DNA from: Sesamum alatum
Lineage: Eukaryota > Streptophyta > Magnoliopsida > Lamiales > Pedaliaceae
Assembly: GCA_034509735.1 (NCBI GenBank)
Contig: JACGWO010000006.1
Location: 35,209,141 to 35,273,140 of the forward strand
DNA: 64,000 bases
Reading direction: 5' to 3'
Made by a program: the position numbers and the translations under genes
The notes under the pieces: generated by a model
Databases searched by the model: none
Seen by the model: the letters and a program-made list of their open reading frames with translations, nothing else
Told to the model about the DNA's origin: nothing
Shown here: positions 24,096 to 35,654 of the stretch, piece by piece
Numbering within the stretch: the stretch's first letter is position 1
How the letters are laid out: the number at the start of each line of letters is the position of its first letter

Positions 24096-25964
24096 ATGGC
24101 AGAAGTACTGAATGAAGAACAGATTGTTGAGTTCCGGGAGGCCTTCAGTCTATTTGACAAAGATGGAGATGGTAATAATTTGCTGCTTCTCTATTTTCTT
24201 ACCTGTTTCCGACACACACAGACACCCTTTTAAGACAGAGACTACATAAAAATCGCAGGTTGCATTACCATAGAAGAATTGGCTACAGTCATCAGGTCTT
24301 TGGATCAAAATCCCACCGAGGAAGAGCTCCAGGACATGATCAACGAAGTCGATTCAGACGGCAACGGCACCATCGAATTTGCCGAGTTCTTGAACCTCAT
24401 GGCCAAGAAAATGAAGGTACGTACCTATATCCGTATGTTGGGGAATAATTTGTAAGTACCTCGTCGGGAGTCAAAATTATTCAAAAAAAAATTATACAGA
24501 AAAGGAAAAAAAAACACAATATTTATACTTTGGCTAAATTACAACTACCTTTTTTGAGGTTTAACATAATTACAAATACTTTCTCGTTGTTTGAAAAATT
24601 ATAAATACTTTCTGAAATTTATAACTATCTAACAAATAACTCATTTCTATCTATTTTTATGAGTAAATTGACCAAAATGCACGGTTGTTATAATCAGGAA
24701 ACAGATGCAGAGGAGGAGCTGAAAGAAGCTTTCAAAGTGTTTGACAAGGATCAAAATGGATACATATCAGCTAACGAGGTGATCAACTGGCCCTACAGTA
24801 CATGAAAATTTAATTACTGGTCAATTATAAATAATTTAAATTTTTATTATTTATAAAGAATTTTAATTAATTCAGTCTTTATTGTGGATCATTTTAATTA
24901 AAGGACTTAGATTTGTACATTTCAAAAAGTCCACTTGCAAAATTAAAAAAAAATACAACTACGGACGCTCCTCATCCGTAGCAAAAGTTGTACATGACAT
25001 GTACCATATGCTACACGGATGTGTACTTTATGTGTATCTCTCTCTCTTTCCTATAATTGAATAAAATTTATTCGAGATATAGGTCGACATAATACACATT
25101 AATTATTACATTTAATTTTCATATATATATATATATATGGTAAATTACAACTACTTTCCCTGAATTTTGACATAATTACAAATACCTTCTCGTTGTTTGA
25201 AAAATTACAATTACCCTCCCGATTTTTCTAACCGTCTAACATTGTCATCCATTTTTATGGGTGAATCGACCAAAATGTCCTTATGCACTGTATTATTTTT
25301 TATTTAGTTCTTAAGTTTTTTTTGAACTACAATGCATATGGAGAGGTTTCTTAAGTTTTTTTATACAAAGAAGCAATGATGCAATTTGTCTCGGTTGATT
25401 TTTCTATAATTTTAATAAAAAATTCAAGGGCAAAATGATCAATTTTAAGTTTTTAGTTAAAAATTATAGACCTCATGGGGGATATTTGTAATTTTTCAAA
25501 TAACGAAAATATATTTATAATTATGTCAGACCTCAGGAGATGTGGCGGTAATTTGCCTTATATATGTATTTTGTTTTGTTTGAGATAAAGATGCAAAATA
25601 AGGGATTTAATATATAGTGTTGCTTGGTCAGTTCCCACATGTATATTTATTGGGTCAATTAGTTTTATAAAGGGTTTGTCTCAGTACACATCTTTGGTGC
25701 AATGAATTTTAATTAACCTAAGTTTAAATTAATGAGCTAATTAATTAACTCTTATAATATTAATTTAAGTGCTGGAAATTCGTGCAAATCCTTAATAATT
25801 AAGGGTTTTGATTTGATACGATGCAGCTTCGACACGTGATGATCAATCTGGGAGAAAAGTTAACAAATGAAGAAGTGGAACAGATGATCAGAGAGGCTGA
25901 TCTGGATGGAGATGGACAAGTTAACTATGATGAATTCGTGAAGATGATGATGGCCATTGGATAA
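24096..25964 (+). CDS. CML8: Calmodulin-like protein, CML8/CML11 type
   Basis: Four exons joined by GT..AG sites: 24096-24171, 24259-24416, 24698-24778, 25827-25964, giving 150 aa. It has four EF-hands with canonical loops: DKDGDGCITIEE (about 22-33), [12 protein letters not shown] (58-69), [12 protein letters not shown] (95-106) and [12 protein letters not shown] (131-142). [17 protein letters not shown] and [17 protein letters not shown] separate it from canonical calmodulin and match Arabidopsis CML8 and CML11. It should be a cytosolic Ca2+ sensor that binds target peptides when loaded. The N terminus [10 protein letters not shown] is family-like, supporting this ATG. Intron 2 holds a truncated family-A MITE close to the acceptor, and intron 3 (1048 bp) holds a complete copy. 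The exact subfamily member is less certain than the family. Confidence 0.93.
24533..24684. mobile_element. Truncated MITE family A in calmodulin-like intron 2
   Basis: Matches only the left part of the family (GGCTAAATTACAACTACC ... AGTAAATTGACCAAAATGCA) and stops about 13 bp before the exon-3 acceptor. It forms most of this 281-bp intron. Confidence 0.7.
25139..25559. mobile_element. MITE family A in calmodulin-like intron 3
   Basis: Ends GGTAAATTACAACTAC and GTGGCGGTAATTTGCC. Full-length copy next to a (TA)n tract (25121-25137), lying wholly within intron 3. Confidence 0.78.
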
Positions 25965-26504
25965 ACATCTATAATTATCATTATCGCCAGTTTAATTAAT
26001 GTTTGTTAAGTGTTGCTTCAGTTATCTAATTATTGTTAATTAGCTGTGTCTAAAGATTAACCCCCCACCCCCCAAAAAAAAAATATATTCAGTAGGAGTA
26101 ATTAAGTTTTATTTAAGAAAAATGTCAGGTTGATCGTATCGATATCGCTGTCCTGATTAGATTATTAATTTATGATTTGTATTCTTTAATTTTTAGATTA
26201 AATGGAAGTTTAATATTGTGTAATATGTTTTAACTATGAACGTACTCAGGTGTACCCTATTTTTTTCACAAGAAACATTACGTACAGTAAAAGATAAACT
26301 TAAATATTGAATAATAATAATAATTTTGATTTTATCATAATACAATTTTCAATATTAAACTTGCCAATGTTATTTTAATTAATTATATATATAAGTTGTC
26401 ATTATTAAATTAAAAAAATGATACAATAACTAACAAAAATTCTTATTAATTATCACTTATACATATAGTTGGTGATAATTTTAATATGTTCGCCACTGAA
26501 CTTT

Positions 26505-26552
<48 letters not shown>

Positions 26553-26568
26553 TAGTGAATGCTTAAAT
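25965..26568. other. 3' flank of the calmodulin-like gene, AT-rich
   Basis: Includes a short C-run/A-run (near 26061-26083) and a long (TA)n microsatellite at about 26512-26550. No gene. Confidence 0.45.
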
Positions 26569-26965
26569 CACTGGAAAAGAAAAAAAAAAACTTTTGACTA
26601 CATTTTTATTGGCCAAAGCTAAAAATTGTGGTAAATAATTATTATTAGTTATGGTTAAATAGAAACTGATGCAAAAATCAGTTTTTCTATCATGAAAAAC
26701 GTATTATGCTACAGTTAAGAGTTGTGGTAAATAATTATTATTAGCTATGGTTAAATAGAAATTGATACAAAAATCAGTTTTTCTACCATGAAAAATGTAT
26801 TATGCCACAGTTAAGAGCCGTGGTAAAAACATTCGCCATGACTGTTAGCCACCCTCGTAAAAACCACAGCGAACAATCGTTGTGTGACCATAATCAATAA
26901 CTATTTGCTACGATTATTTAATATTAACCACGACAATTAGCTTAAATATTACATATATTGTAGTG
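26569..26965. mobile_element. Miniature CACTA element, 3-bp TSD AAT
   Basis: Begins CACTGGAAAAGAAA and ends ATATATTGTAGTG, with AAT on both sides. The interior has repeated phrases such as GTGGTAAATAATTATTATTAG (twice), as in the other copies. 397 bp, non-coding. Confidence 0.78.
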
Positions 26966-28304
26966 AATTGAAAGTCAACCATATATGTGGTTGAGGTTCA
27001 TGAACAATTACATGTCATGGCGACCAAGAATCTTGGCAATCCCACAACTTAATTCAAAGCATCTCCAGACTGAATTTCCTCTTACTTTAAAGAATATATA
27101 TACATTCTTTTTTTTTTAATAAAAGAAAAAAAAAAGAGAATTTGAAGTCTTGTCATCGACGTGTTCAATAAAATTCTACCAATAAAATTAGTCGACTGAA
27201 ATATTAATTTCTTGAAATAGGTATAAAATCATTTTTAATTAAAAAAAATTAAGACACGTTAATATTATGAAAATGACTTGTAAATTGCGCGAGTGAAAAA
27301 CACATCAAGACAGAGGAGGTTTTATGCTTCTTTTCAAAATGTTAATATGCATCTTTGACTTTTTCTTCTTCTTTTTTTTTTTCTTTTTTTTGGTTTTTAA
27401 ATTTAGATTTTGTGCTTATTTCATTTTTCACATGGAGGTAGTTTGAATTTAGTCCTATCAGTAGCTTTAAATAAATTTGAAAATATACTTTATACATATT
27501 TCGTTATTCCTCTATAATTAAGCCGTATCTTTCCACTTGCATTTAAAATGACTTGCAATGTGATCGATGTCTTTTTACGTAAAGTATTATTTATTCACAG
27601 CTTTTGTAAGGGAGTCTTACTTTTTTTTATGATTGAGTCCTACTTTAATTTTCATTTTCATGTTGACGGTGTCTATATACAGGGTTCTACACTTGAGAAT
27701 CCCATTAGAAATATTTTTAAGTTTGAAAAGTCTAGACGTATCATTATCTTTTCAATATTTTCATTCCCAAAAATCCAATTTTTAAATTCTACTTTAATTT
27801 TTTTTAACAAAATTACATTGGTCTTTCCATTAGAGTATATTCATTTATTTGTAGTAAAACTATTACAGAATTTGATATTCAAACTTTGAGATTTTAAATC
27901 TCTTTGTTTAGTTTATTCAATTAAAAAATAAAATTGGTTCTGGCAGTATAATTTGTTATTTGAAATATTCGAAGGATTATTTTTCTCCAAAATTCAGTTT
28001 CATTAAATTAAAATTTCTCATTGGTAAAAATCCTAAATCATAACTATCTGAAGAAAATTTTTAAGGAAAAATTATTTCTTCCTATATTTTGGGAAACATA
28101 TTGTACTAAAGAAATAATTTTGATTTTTTAATCAAGAGAGCTAAACAAAAACAAAAAAATCTCTCTAGTTGAGAAATTAAATTTTATAAAACTTTTACTA
28201 TGTACAAACAAATGAATACAGTTGAAGGAAAATCAATTTTGAAATCTACTATGAATAAGTAAAAGAGTTCATAATGTAAGAAGATCAATGATAATTTTAT
28301 AGGG
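26966..28304. other. AT-rich intergenic DNA
   Basis: No supported gene. The 113-codon frame at 27548-27889 is Phe/Ile-rich in AT-rich DNA and lacks any family pattern. Confidence 0.45.
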
Positions 28305-29105
28305 AAAAATGCAATTTACCCCATATGTTAATCAAAAAGAGTAAAAAAAACCTCTAAAGACTGCGGTATGATGCACGCGCTTGCTTTGCAATTTTTACTT
28401 GATTTTAAGCATTAAATATTATTTTTATATATAAAATATAATATATTAATATGTATATATAAATATTAATATATAGTAATAATATAATTTTTTATTTTTT
28501 CCCGTCAGCTTCTCCAACTCGCCGCGTCCGCTGCTGCTCCCCCTCCCCCTCCCCTCGTTGATCTGCATCGCCTCGTCCTCCCTCAAATCTGTCTCAGTCG
28601 GTGCCCCCTTCGTTCTCCCGTCGCCGCTGCCTCCCACCTCCCTCGTCGCTCCCCCTCGTCTCCCACTCGCCGTTCACCCTTAGCCGTTGCCGTTGCACCC
28701 TCCCTCTTCCCCTCAACTGTCGTCGCCGCGTCCCCATCAATACATGTATTTATATATATATATATATTTAAATTATATTTTAATTGTATATATATAATTT
28801 TAAATTTAATTTATATATTTAAAAAATTTAAACCGTTAATTTAAAGTAAGTAAAATATGCACCATTGATTGACTAGTTAAATTTCGACCTTAAATTCTAA
28901 TCAAATCCAACGATTTTTAGATAAGGTTGTAAATGTAATTTCATAATTTAAAATTTAACAAAGTAAGAAAAAGGGGGTGAAACACATGGACTCAAGTGAG
29001 GGTTTTTTTTGGCTCTATCTTGAAAAATACATGGGGTTTATTAATTGCTTTCACATGGAGGTTTTATTCTCTTTTTGATTAATACAAGGGAATAAATTGA
29101 ATTTA
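28305..29105. mobile_element. TIR element with a GC-rich core
   Basis: Left end AATTTACCCCATATGTTAATCAAAAAGAG; the inverted right end reads CTCTTTTTGATTAATACAAGGG...TTGAATTTAACCC. Inner flanks are also paired (AAAAAACCTC / GAGGTTTT). The AT-rich body holds an abrupt ~240-bp C-rich island (28500-28740; CCGTCGCCGCTGCC-like triplets) resembling host coding DNA picked up by the element. No intact frame. Confidence 0.6.
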
Positions 29106-29299
29106 ACCCATAAATTTTATCCAGAGTTAAGTAAATAATCAATAATTGGATTTATTGGCGTGAAGAGTTATTAAGTGGGCTATTTTTTCGATTAAAAGTT
29201 CAAATCTCTCTTGAATTCTCAATTTGAATTATATTTTGTCACACGACAATAATTTCAAATTCATAAAGTCATTTACAATCTTTCGTCTAAATCCGAATT

Positions 29300-29797
29300 T
29301 GATCCAGGTCGCTACTCGATCACCTGGGACTTATTTGGTTTGGCTACCCTCGAGCTCGATCTAGTCAGCTTCCGGACGAATAACCTGAGAAGAAACAAGC
29401 ACGTGAGACTAGCCGGGAGGGTCCCCGGCGTAGACACTCCGATGCTTAAGTCAGATTCTGGTCGAGATGGATGGTCGATAATATGGAGAACAGTGCTGGT
29501 CGAATATAATCGGAATAACTTAACCAAAAATGTGGTGGGTCAGGCTTATTTATAACACCAAGTGTCCGTACCTCCATAGTCCGCGTGGCCTCATCTCTTT
29601 AGTCTGACAAGTTTTAGCATCAAAGGTCCATATTTGAACACCTGGTCCTTAGCAATATCGGGTCGTTAATCCGGGTTGGGTCGCATGACCCGACCCGTAT
29701 AGCTGATGCGCGGGTCTAGTGCTCCTTAGTAGCTTGGGGCCCGCTTTCCAGGGTGTTTTTAGTCTTTTGACCAATTTATTGGGTTGTACCCACATCA
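29300..29797 (-). mobile_element. 3' LTR of a Ty3/gypsy element, reverse orientation
   Basis: 498 bp, TG...CA (TGATCCAGGTCG ... GTACCCACATCA on the plus strand). Read on the minus strand it has a TATA box (GTTATAAATAAGCC) and then GACTTAAGCATCGGAGTGTC, the conserved U5-side phrase also seen at 6219-6691 and 59232. On the internal side a polypurine tract adjoins (minus strand AGAAGAAGTGGGGGAC), which marks this as the 3' LTR. The other LTR and gag-pol are absent. Confidence 0.72.
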
Positions 29798-29820
29798 TTA
29801 GTCCCCCACTTCTTCTAGTG
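29798..29820 (-). other. Polypurine tract
   Basis: On the minus strand AGAAGAAGTGGGGGAC directly precedes the LTR start TGATGTGGG; this is the plus-strand priming site expected next to a 3' LTR. Confidence 0.65.
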
Positions 29821-30080
29821 TAAGTTAAATATGCTAGAAGAAGTCGAACAGTCGCGTCGCTAGATATCCCCTTGCCGGAACCATCGGATCACTCCACGTG
29901 TCGCCATCGCGTCCTTTCCGAATGGGCGCACTTTCCGATGTTGACCACCTATATATAGGCGGTCCATTTGACCCATTGCGTGAACTTCTCTTGCATGGTA
30001 TTTTTCGACCTCGCATACATAGACGCTCTCTGGTCGCCGATCCTTAAGGTACTCTGGACCACCCTCTTTTACTTATTACC

Positions 30081-31851
30081 ATGTCTTCCCGTACTACATC
30101 TGAGTCGAGATCGAGGTCGGGGTCGAGGAATAGCTTTGGAACTGAATCCAATTCTCGGTCGGGTTCGAGTTCAGGGTCGTCCTCTTCGGGCTCGACTGCG
30201 ACCTCTCCTCATTCAAGGAGGTTAATGAAGCTACTTCCCCCTCGCATATTCCAAACCCGGACGCCCATACCGAGGCTGGCCCTTCTCGTATATCTTCTTC
30301 ACCTCCTCGAGCCACGACCTCGAACATTCCTTTAAATAATCGGAACCTTAATGTAAATACTTCTCCAAACAATAATGTGGTCCCATCCCTCGATCGTGTA
30401 GATTCTGATGAGGTACCTACCCTTGAGGGTTATATGGCTATGATTGCCGCCAATCCTTGGGCTGGCATAATAAGTTCCATAAAACAACCCATTCACAAAA
30501 TTAAGGAAAAATACTTTATACCCCATGATTACGAGGTGTTAGTCTCTCGATCCTTTGATCGCATGCATTTTCCTCCTCAAGGATTTTGCCCGATCTCCCT
30601 TGTTCACTTGGATGCTGGTCTTCGCTTTCCTTTAGCACCACCTGTAGCCAACATTCTCACCCATTTAGATATATGCCCAATGCAGTTATCTCCTAATACC
30701 ATAAGTATCATAATTATTTTTGTCATTATGATGCGATATCATGATTTCGAACCCAACTTCGATAATCTCTGGTCGCTATATTCCTTTTCTGTTTCTGCTC
30801 AATCCAGTGAGCGGGGCTTCTATTACCTCTCCGCTCGACCAGAATGTAAATATCTAGATAAGTTTCGATCAAACGTGGGTCCTTGAAAAGAGCGTTTTAT
30901 TTTCATTCGACCACCTCCTGGTCAAACTTGGCCTTTCCGATGCGACTAGCGTCTCACTAAACCCGAACCCGAGCCTCAAGATGGGGGATTGGAGGGTGAC
31001 CAGATAAATGCTATAACTTCTGAGACTTACGATTCGAAAAAACTTCTGTCAGAGGAAGTCTTGAAGCTAGCTGGCCTCTCTCCAGCACCCCTGCGAGTGC
31101 AAGACTCTTTAGGTGACTTGAGATTTTTTATCATTTCTGTTATCATGCATCTTTTCTGTATTTAAGATCTGAACATTTTTCTTTTTCAGAGGAAGCAGTG
31201 ATGAATGCCCGTCTTGCTGAAATTGCTCGCAACCTGCGGAGAAGGGGTTCTCCAGCGGTCGCGGTCGTTCCTCCAGCGATCGTTGAGGTTGCATCTCCTG
31301 AAGTCGATCCCCCTAGTGAGCAATCTGATCGTTTACCTGACCCGGTAGAGACCGAGGTCGAGGTCGGGGCACACGTGGAACCGTCAGCAATCGTCCCCTC
31401 GGGTGCCCGTCGTGCTATCGAGATCGCTTTCAGTGGTTCCAAAGAAGCGGGTAGTGAAGTGGCCAGGGTCGAGGGCGAGCCCAGCAAATCGAAGAAGCGC
31501 AAGGATAAGCGCAAGGGCAAGGAGAAGAGTTCTAGCAAATCGAGCAAGCGCTTGAGCAAACGGGCCGAAAGGCGCGCGGCCAAGGACGTGGCCGAAGAAG
31601 AGGATAACACCAAGCAATTCCAGGAACAGGTCGCTTGGTGGAAGCAGGCTCGAGAAGATTTTAAGACTTCGAGCAGCCGGGTAATGAACCCAGATTGGGC
31701 CATCTCTGCTCGCAGCTCTGTGTTGCGTACTCTGGTTGGGCAAGACTCCTTCGAGCTATATAAGGCATGCTGCCTCGATCGCGATCAGATTTTGTTGGCC
31801 CAAACTTCTCACACCCGGGTCGAGGAGCATCTTGCTCATGTGCTGATGCAG
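30081..31851 (+). pseudogene. Antisense retroelement gene, 'putative gypsy-type transposon' (PF04195-like)
   Basis: Lies antisense inside the element whose 3' LTR is at 29300-29797, as known for extra genes in some large gypsy elements. It starts with a Ser/Arg-rich segment (MSSRTTSESRSRSGSRN) and shifts frame near 30220. It then enters the family domain (IKEKYFIPHDYEVLV, FPPQGFCPISLVHLDAGLRFPL, LDICPMQLSPN, ERGFYYLSAR). The frame then has two stops, TGA at 30884 and TAG at 30947, both where Trp would fit. It continues in the same frame to a donor at 31113 (intron to 31189) and a second exon rich in Lys/Arg/Ser, ending at a donor at 31852. The rest is missing. The product, if any, is unknown. 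Confidence 0.72.
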
Positions 31852-33746
31852 GTACAACCCACATCAGAATCATTCAATTTAAACATAGCCTAGTTATTCT
31901 GTTTGGACGTTTGGCTTCTGAAACCGTTCATACTCAAACATGACAATAATTAATGAAGATTTTCGATGATGAACTTTGAAAAAAAAAAACACTGGTTTTT
32001 TTTTTCTTTTACATGAAAGCGATCAATTATTATTAATTGAAATAAGTCGATTTCAATGAGTTTTTGTCGGAATATCACTATCTAACAACAATTACAATAA
32101 TCAAATCCTGATTAACAATATCACATAAATTAAAACTAAACAACATCCTACTATTACAGTATACAAAATAAACCTACTATGCAGTAGAAACATCAACCCC
32201 TACGAGTTCGAACACATGACCTTTAACATCATAAGGCCTCAGCTTCGTCAACTGAGTTAGGTCTCATCGGCAAAAACGAACTCCGGGGTTAACGGTTACA
32301 TGCGTGATGGGGCTTATTAAAATGATACGGATATACCAATATATCAAAAATCAGGAAAAAAAATAAAAAAAGGTAATTGGTGTGCGGGATCCATATATAT
32401 ACCCTAACCCAAAACAATAATTAAATTTAATTCTAGATGTCTTGGTCATTCTTTAATATTTTTGGTCAATTATTAATTTATTTACAATATTTGCACTAAT
32501 ACTGCTTTTGGTATTTTTCGAAAATATTGAGATTAATTTAAAAATGTGGAAAACTTTAGGACCACTATAATATTATTGTTCTTTGACGTGCACTTGTAGG
32601 GTTGAGTCTACCCTGATCAGTCATCCACCATGAAATTATTTAATTTCTATATTAATAAATACGTACTATGTAATCTTATGAATAAAAACATAAATTAACA
32701 CAAAAAATATAAAGTAAGTATAATTAACAATACATTTTCCATATTGTTTACTTCTTTAAACATTTTTCGTTCAACTTCAAGAATACATATATATATATAT
32801 ATGGATGCGTAATTTTGCATTTTCAATATATATGTCATGTGTATAAATTTTTTATTATTATAGATGTAAACGAAGTAAATTTTATATACATAATATTTTT
32901 ATGTATATTAAGTGTTATATAGCATTTATACGTCAAATGTAATATAAATTTTTTTTAAAAAAAACCAATATCAATGCATATCTGCCATTTGCATTTAAAG
33001 GCGAATTTCCAAGAAAGCAATAAACTAATTTTATTTAGCGTTGGTGAACATGCCTAGTTGATTTTGCATGGGAGATTGTTGAACGAAGTCATCCAACGAA
33101 ATAATATTCTATTTGGGTAAATTACGTTGAAATCTCTTTAATAATTATCAATATTTTTTATTATTTGAGAAATTTTCGATACCCTTAAACTAACTCATGT
33201 CTAATAGTGGATCCATTTCATTAACTTCAGTTAGGGTTATATCAAGATTTTGTATTAATGAATTGTTCAAAATGTTTTCTTAAATCTTAAATTATAATTT
33301 TAGTTTGTTTCAAAAATATTTTATGGACTAAAAATGCCCTTTTAAAATATACAAAGCATAACAGCATAGAGGTCAAACGGAACACTGCACAAAATCAAAA
33401 TTTTTAATAATTTTTGAAAAAAAAAAGGTGAAATTAACGTTTTCTATTTCACTGTTCAAGGATTAAATAATTATGTCAAATATTTGAGATTTCCGGTCAT
33501 ATTTTAAACAATAAAATTGCATTTATAATTTATATCAAACTTTAAGATAACTCGATATAATGTAGCCTATTCTTGTTAGTTTGCAATATTTTCTCACACT
33601 GAATTCCGACAAGGTTTGAATCTTTTGTGATGGATCTCGAAAAACATGTAGACTCATGGTCACAGCAAAAACTTTAAATTAAGGCAGCGTCTCAACTACT
33701 TCCATTTTGTTTTCTGGGATACGCAATACTAATTTTTTATTTTAAA
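31852..33746. other. Intergenic DNA with a SINE-like segment
   Basis: No gene. At 32195-32290, minus strand, CTAACTCAGTTGACGAAGCT and GTGTTCGAACTC resemble the A and B boxes of a tRNA-derived SINE with ~45-bp spacing. The rest is AT-rich with a (TA)n tract near 32790-32803. Confidence 0.35.
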
Positions 33747-34061
33747 CTAACGGTGGTGATATGTCGTTCCTACGTGCATATAATAAATAATTTTTTACTC
33801 TTTAAAATGTATTAAATAAGTGTAAAATATATAAACTAACACATCACATTAAAAAAAAAAAGAAGGAAAGAAAGAAAAAACTAATTTATCAATTGATATA
33901 AAATTTTAAAAGTTGAATTTTTTTTAAAAGGTAAAAGGTTGAATAAAGTAGTTATCTTATGAGTTGAGGGTTATTTTTGGCATTACAAAAAAGTGGTGCG
34001 ACGGTGTCATTAACCGCTATTTATGAGTAAAAAGGGAGTTTCTTTTATATAATAGTATAGA
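33747..34061 (-). mobile_element. Small Helitron, reverse orientation
   Basis: On the minus strand it starts TCTATACTATTATATAAAAG after an A and ends ...CACCACCGTTAG before a T. The 3' terminus is TTAG, a one-base variant of CTAG. Internal similarity to the Helitron at 2386-2671 is clear (TTTTTTGTAATGCCAAAAAT in both). 315 bp. Confidence 0.75.
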
Positions 34062-34259
34062 TATTGATTCTTTTTGTTGGTAAATCTGTATGGTTAGGAG
34101 GTCGTTGGTTTAATCTTATCAATGCATGATTATTGATTTATTTTAATAATAATAATTTATTTATTTTAATGATAATTATTATATAGTTAAATTGCAAAAG
34201 ATAATAAAATGATAAATCGTCCCAACAATATGTGCCCCACGAATGTCTAATTATAAATT

Positions 34260-34436
34260 CACTAAGAAGAATATGAATTTTTCATATGATGAATTACTAT
34301 AGTCAAAAGTAAAACATTATAAAGATACTAATTAAGCACGATTTTACAATGACTATTTAACCATTGTTTTCATTCAATGCCAAAACATAAGTCACAACAA
34401 AAAATCATAACAGATGTTTTAATCTGAAATGTAGTG
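34260..34436. mobile_element. Miniature CACTA element (short copy)
   Basis: CACTAAGAAGAATATG to GAAATGTAGTG, 177 bp, flanked by ATT and ATC, a near 3-bp duplication. Same family as the copy that follows at 34456. Confidence 0.6.
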
Positions 34437-34455
34437 ATCATATATCATTTACTAG

Positions 34456-34745
34456 CACTAGAAAAAATATGATTTTTCGCTACAATTGATTACCATGTTT
34501 AAATAGAAAAAAAGTTGATGCCAATACAAAATTAACTACGGTTTTACAACGGACATTATCTTTTGTTTCTGCAAGTATGGCCAAAACAATATCCATGGCC
34601 AAAATCATGACAAATATTGATTAATCGTGATAAAACTTTAAGTTTTTGTATTGATTTTATTTGGCCGTGGTTAATAGTCTTGATTTATCACGATTTTTAA
34701 CCCGTGGTAATCGATAGTATGCGAAAAATCAATTTTTTTGGAGTG
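34456..34745. mobile_element. Miniature CACTA element, 3-bp TSD TAG
   Basis: Begins CACTAGAAAAAATATG and ends AATTTTTTTGGAGTG; the direct flanks are TAG and TAG. 290 bp, non-coding. Confidence 0.78.
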
Positions 34746-35230
34746 TAGCATACTTACAAATTTTTCATCAACATAGTCCTAGTATAAAAAAATAAGTATC
34801 TTTCTAATAAAAAGTATTAGTTAGTAAATCAACATATATCACACTTTTTTGTACAAACATTATTCATTCATATGCCTGCAGAATATTCAACTTTAGCAAC
34901 CTACCAAACATTTTCAAGAATCTTGCAAAACACTAAAGCAAATGTATCATAAACTTGTCATCATTGTTCATTACATCATTTTGCATTTTTTCCACAGGAC
35001 TTTGTAGTTTTTTGTGTTTATTTTCTTTTGGTAAGAAAGGAAGTGTGGACTATTTAATTCTCAGCTAAAGTAAAATTTAAGGATTCTTGAAGAGACTTTA
35101 TGTTGACCTAAAATACATGAGATTTCTCTTTGAGTAAAGCAAATGTGGGATTATTTAATATTTTAATATAGAGGTCAAAAATTAATTTTTGAGGGAAATT
35201 TTAGTATTTTACTGGTAATCACATAAAAAA
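34746..35230. other. AT-rich intergenic DNA
   Basis: Nothing recognised. Confidence 0.45.
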
Positions 35231-35654
35231 AGGATAAATTACATCTACCTCCCCTAAGATTTGGCATAATTACAAATACCCCCTTGTTGTTTGAAAAATT
35301 ACAAATATCCCCTGAAGTTTGTAATTTGTAACCTAAGGCCTGAAATTGACCATTTTGCCCTTGAATTTTTTATTAAGATTATAGAAAAATCGGTCGAGGC
35401 AAATTGCATTATTGCTCATCTGTGTAAAAAACTTAAGAAACCTTTCCATGCACATTGTAGTCCAAAATTTTTTTAAGAATTCAATAAAAATAATTCAGAA
35501 CATAAGGGCATTTTGGTCAGTTCACCCATAAAAATTGATGGGGTTATTTGTTAGATGGTCACAAACCTGAGGGGGGTATTTGTAATTTTTCAAACAACAA
35601 GGAGGTATTTGTAATTATGCCAAACCTCAAGGGAGGTAGATGTAATTTATCCTA
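35231..35654. mobile_element. MITE family A, copy 6
   Basis: Ends AGGATAAATTACATCTACC and GGTAGATGTAATTTATCCT are close to perfect inverted repeats, with the family core CTAAGATTTGGCATAATTAC and GTAATTATGCCAAACCTC. About 424 bp. Confidence 0.82.

Noticed and set aside
27548..27889. 113-codon frame
   Set aside because: Phe/Ile-rich sequence in AT-rich DNA without coding signature.
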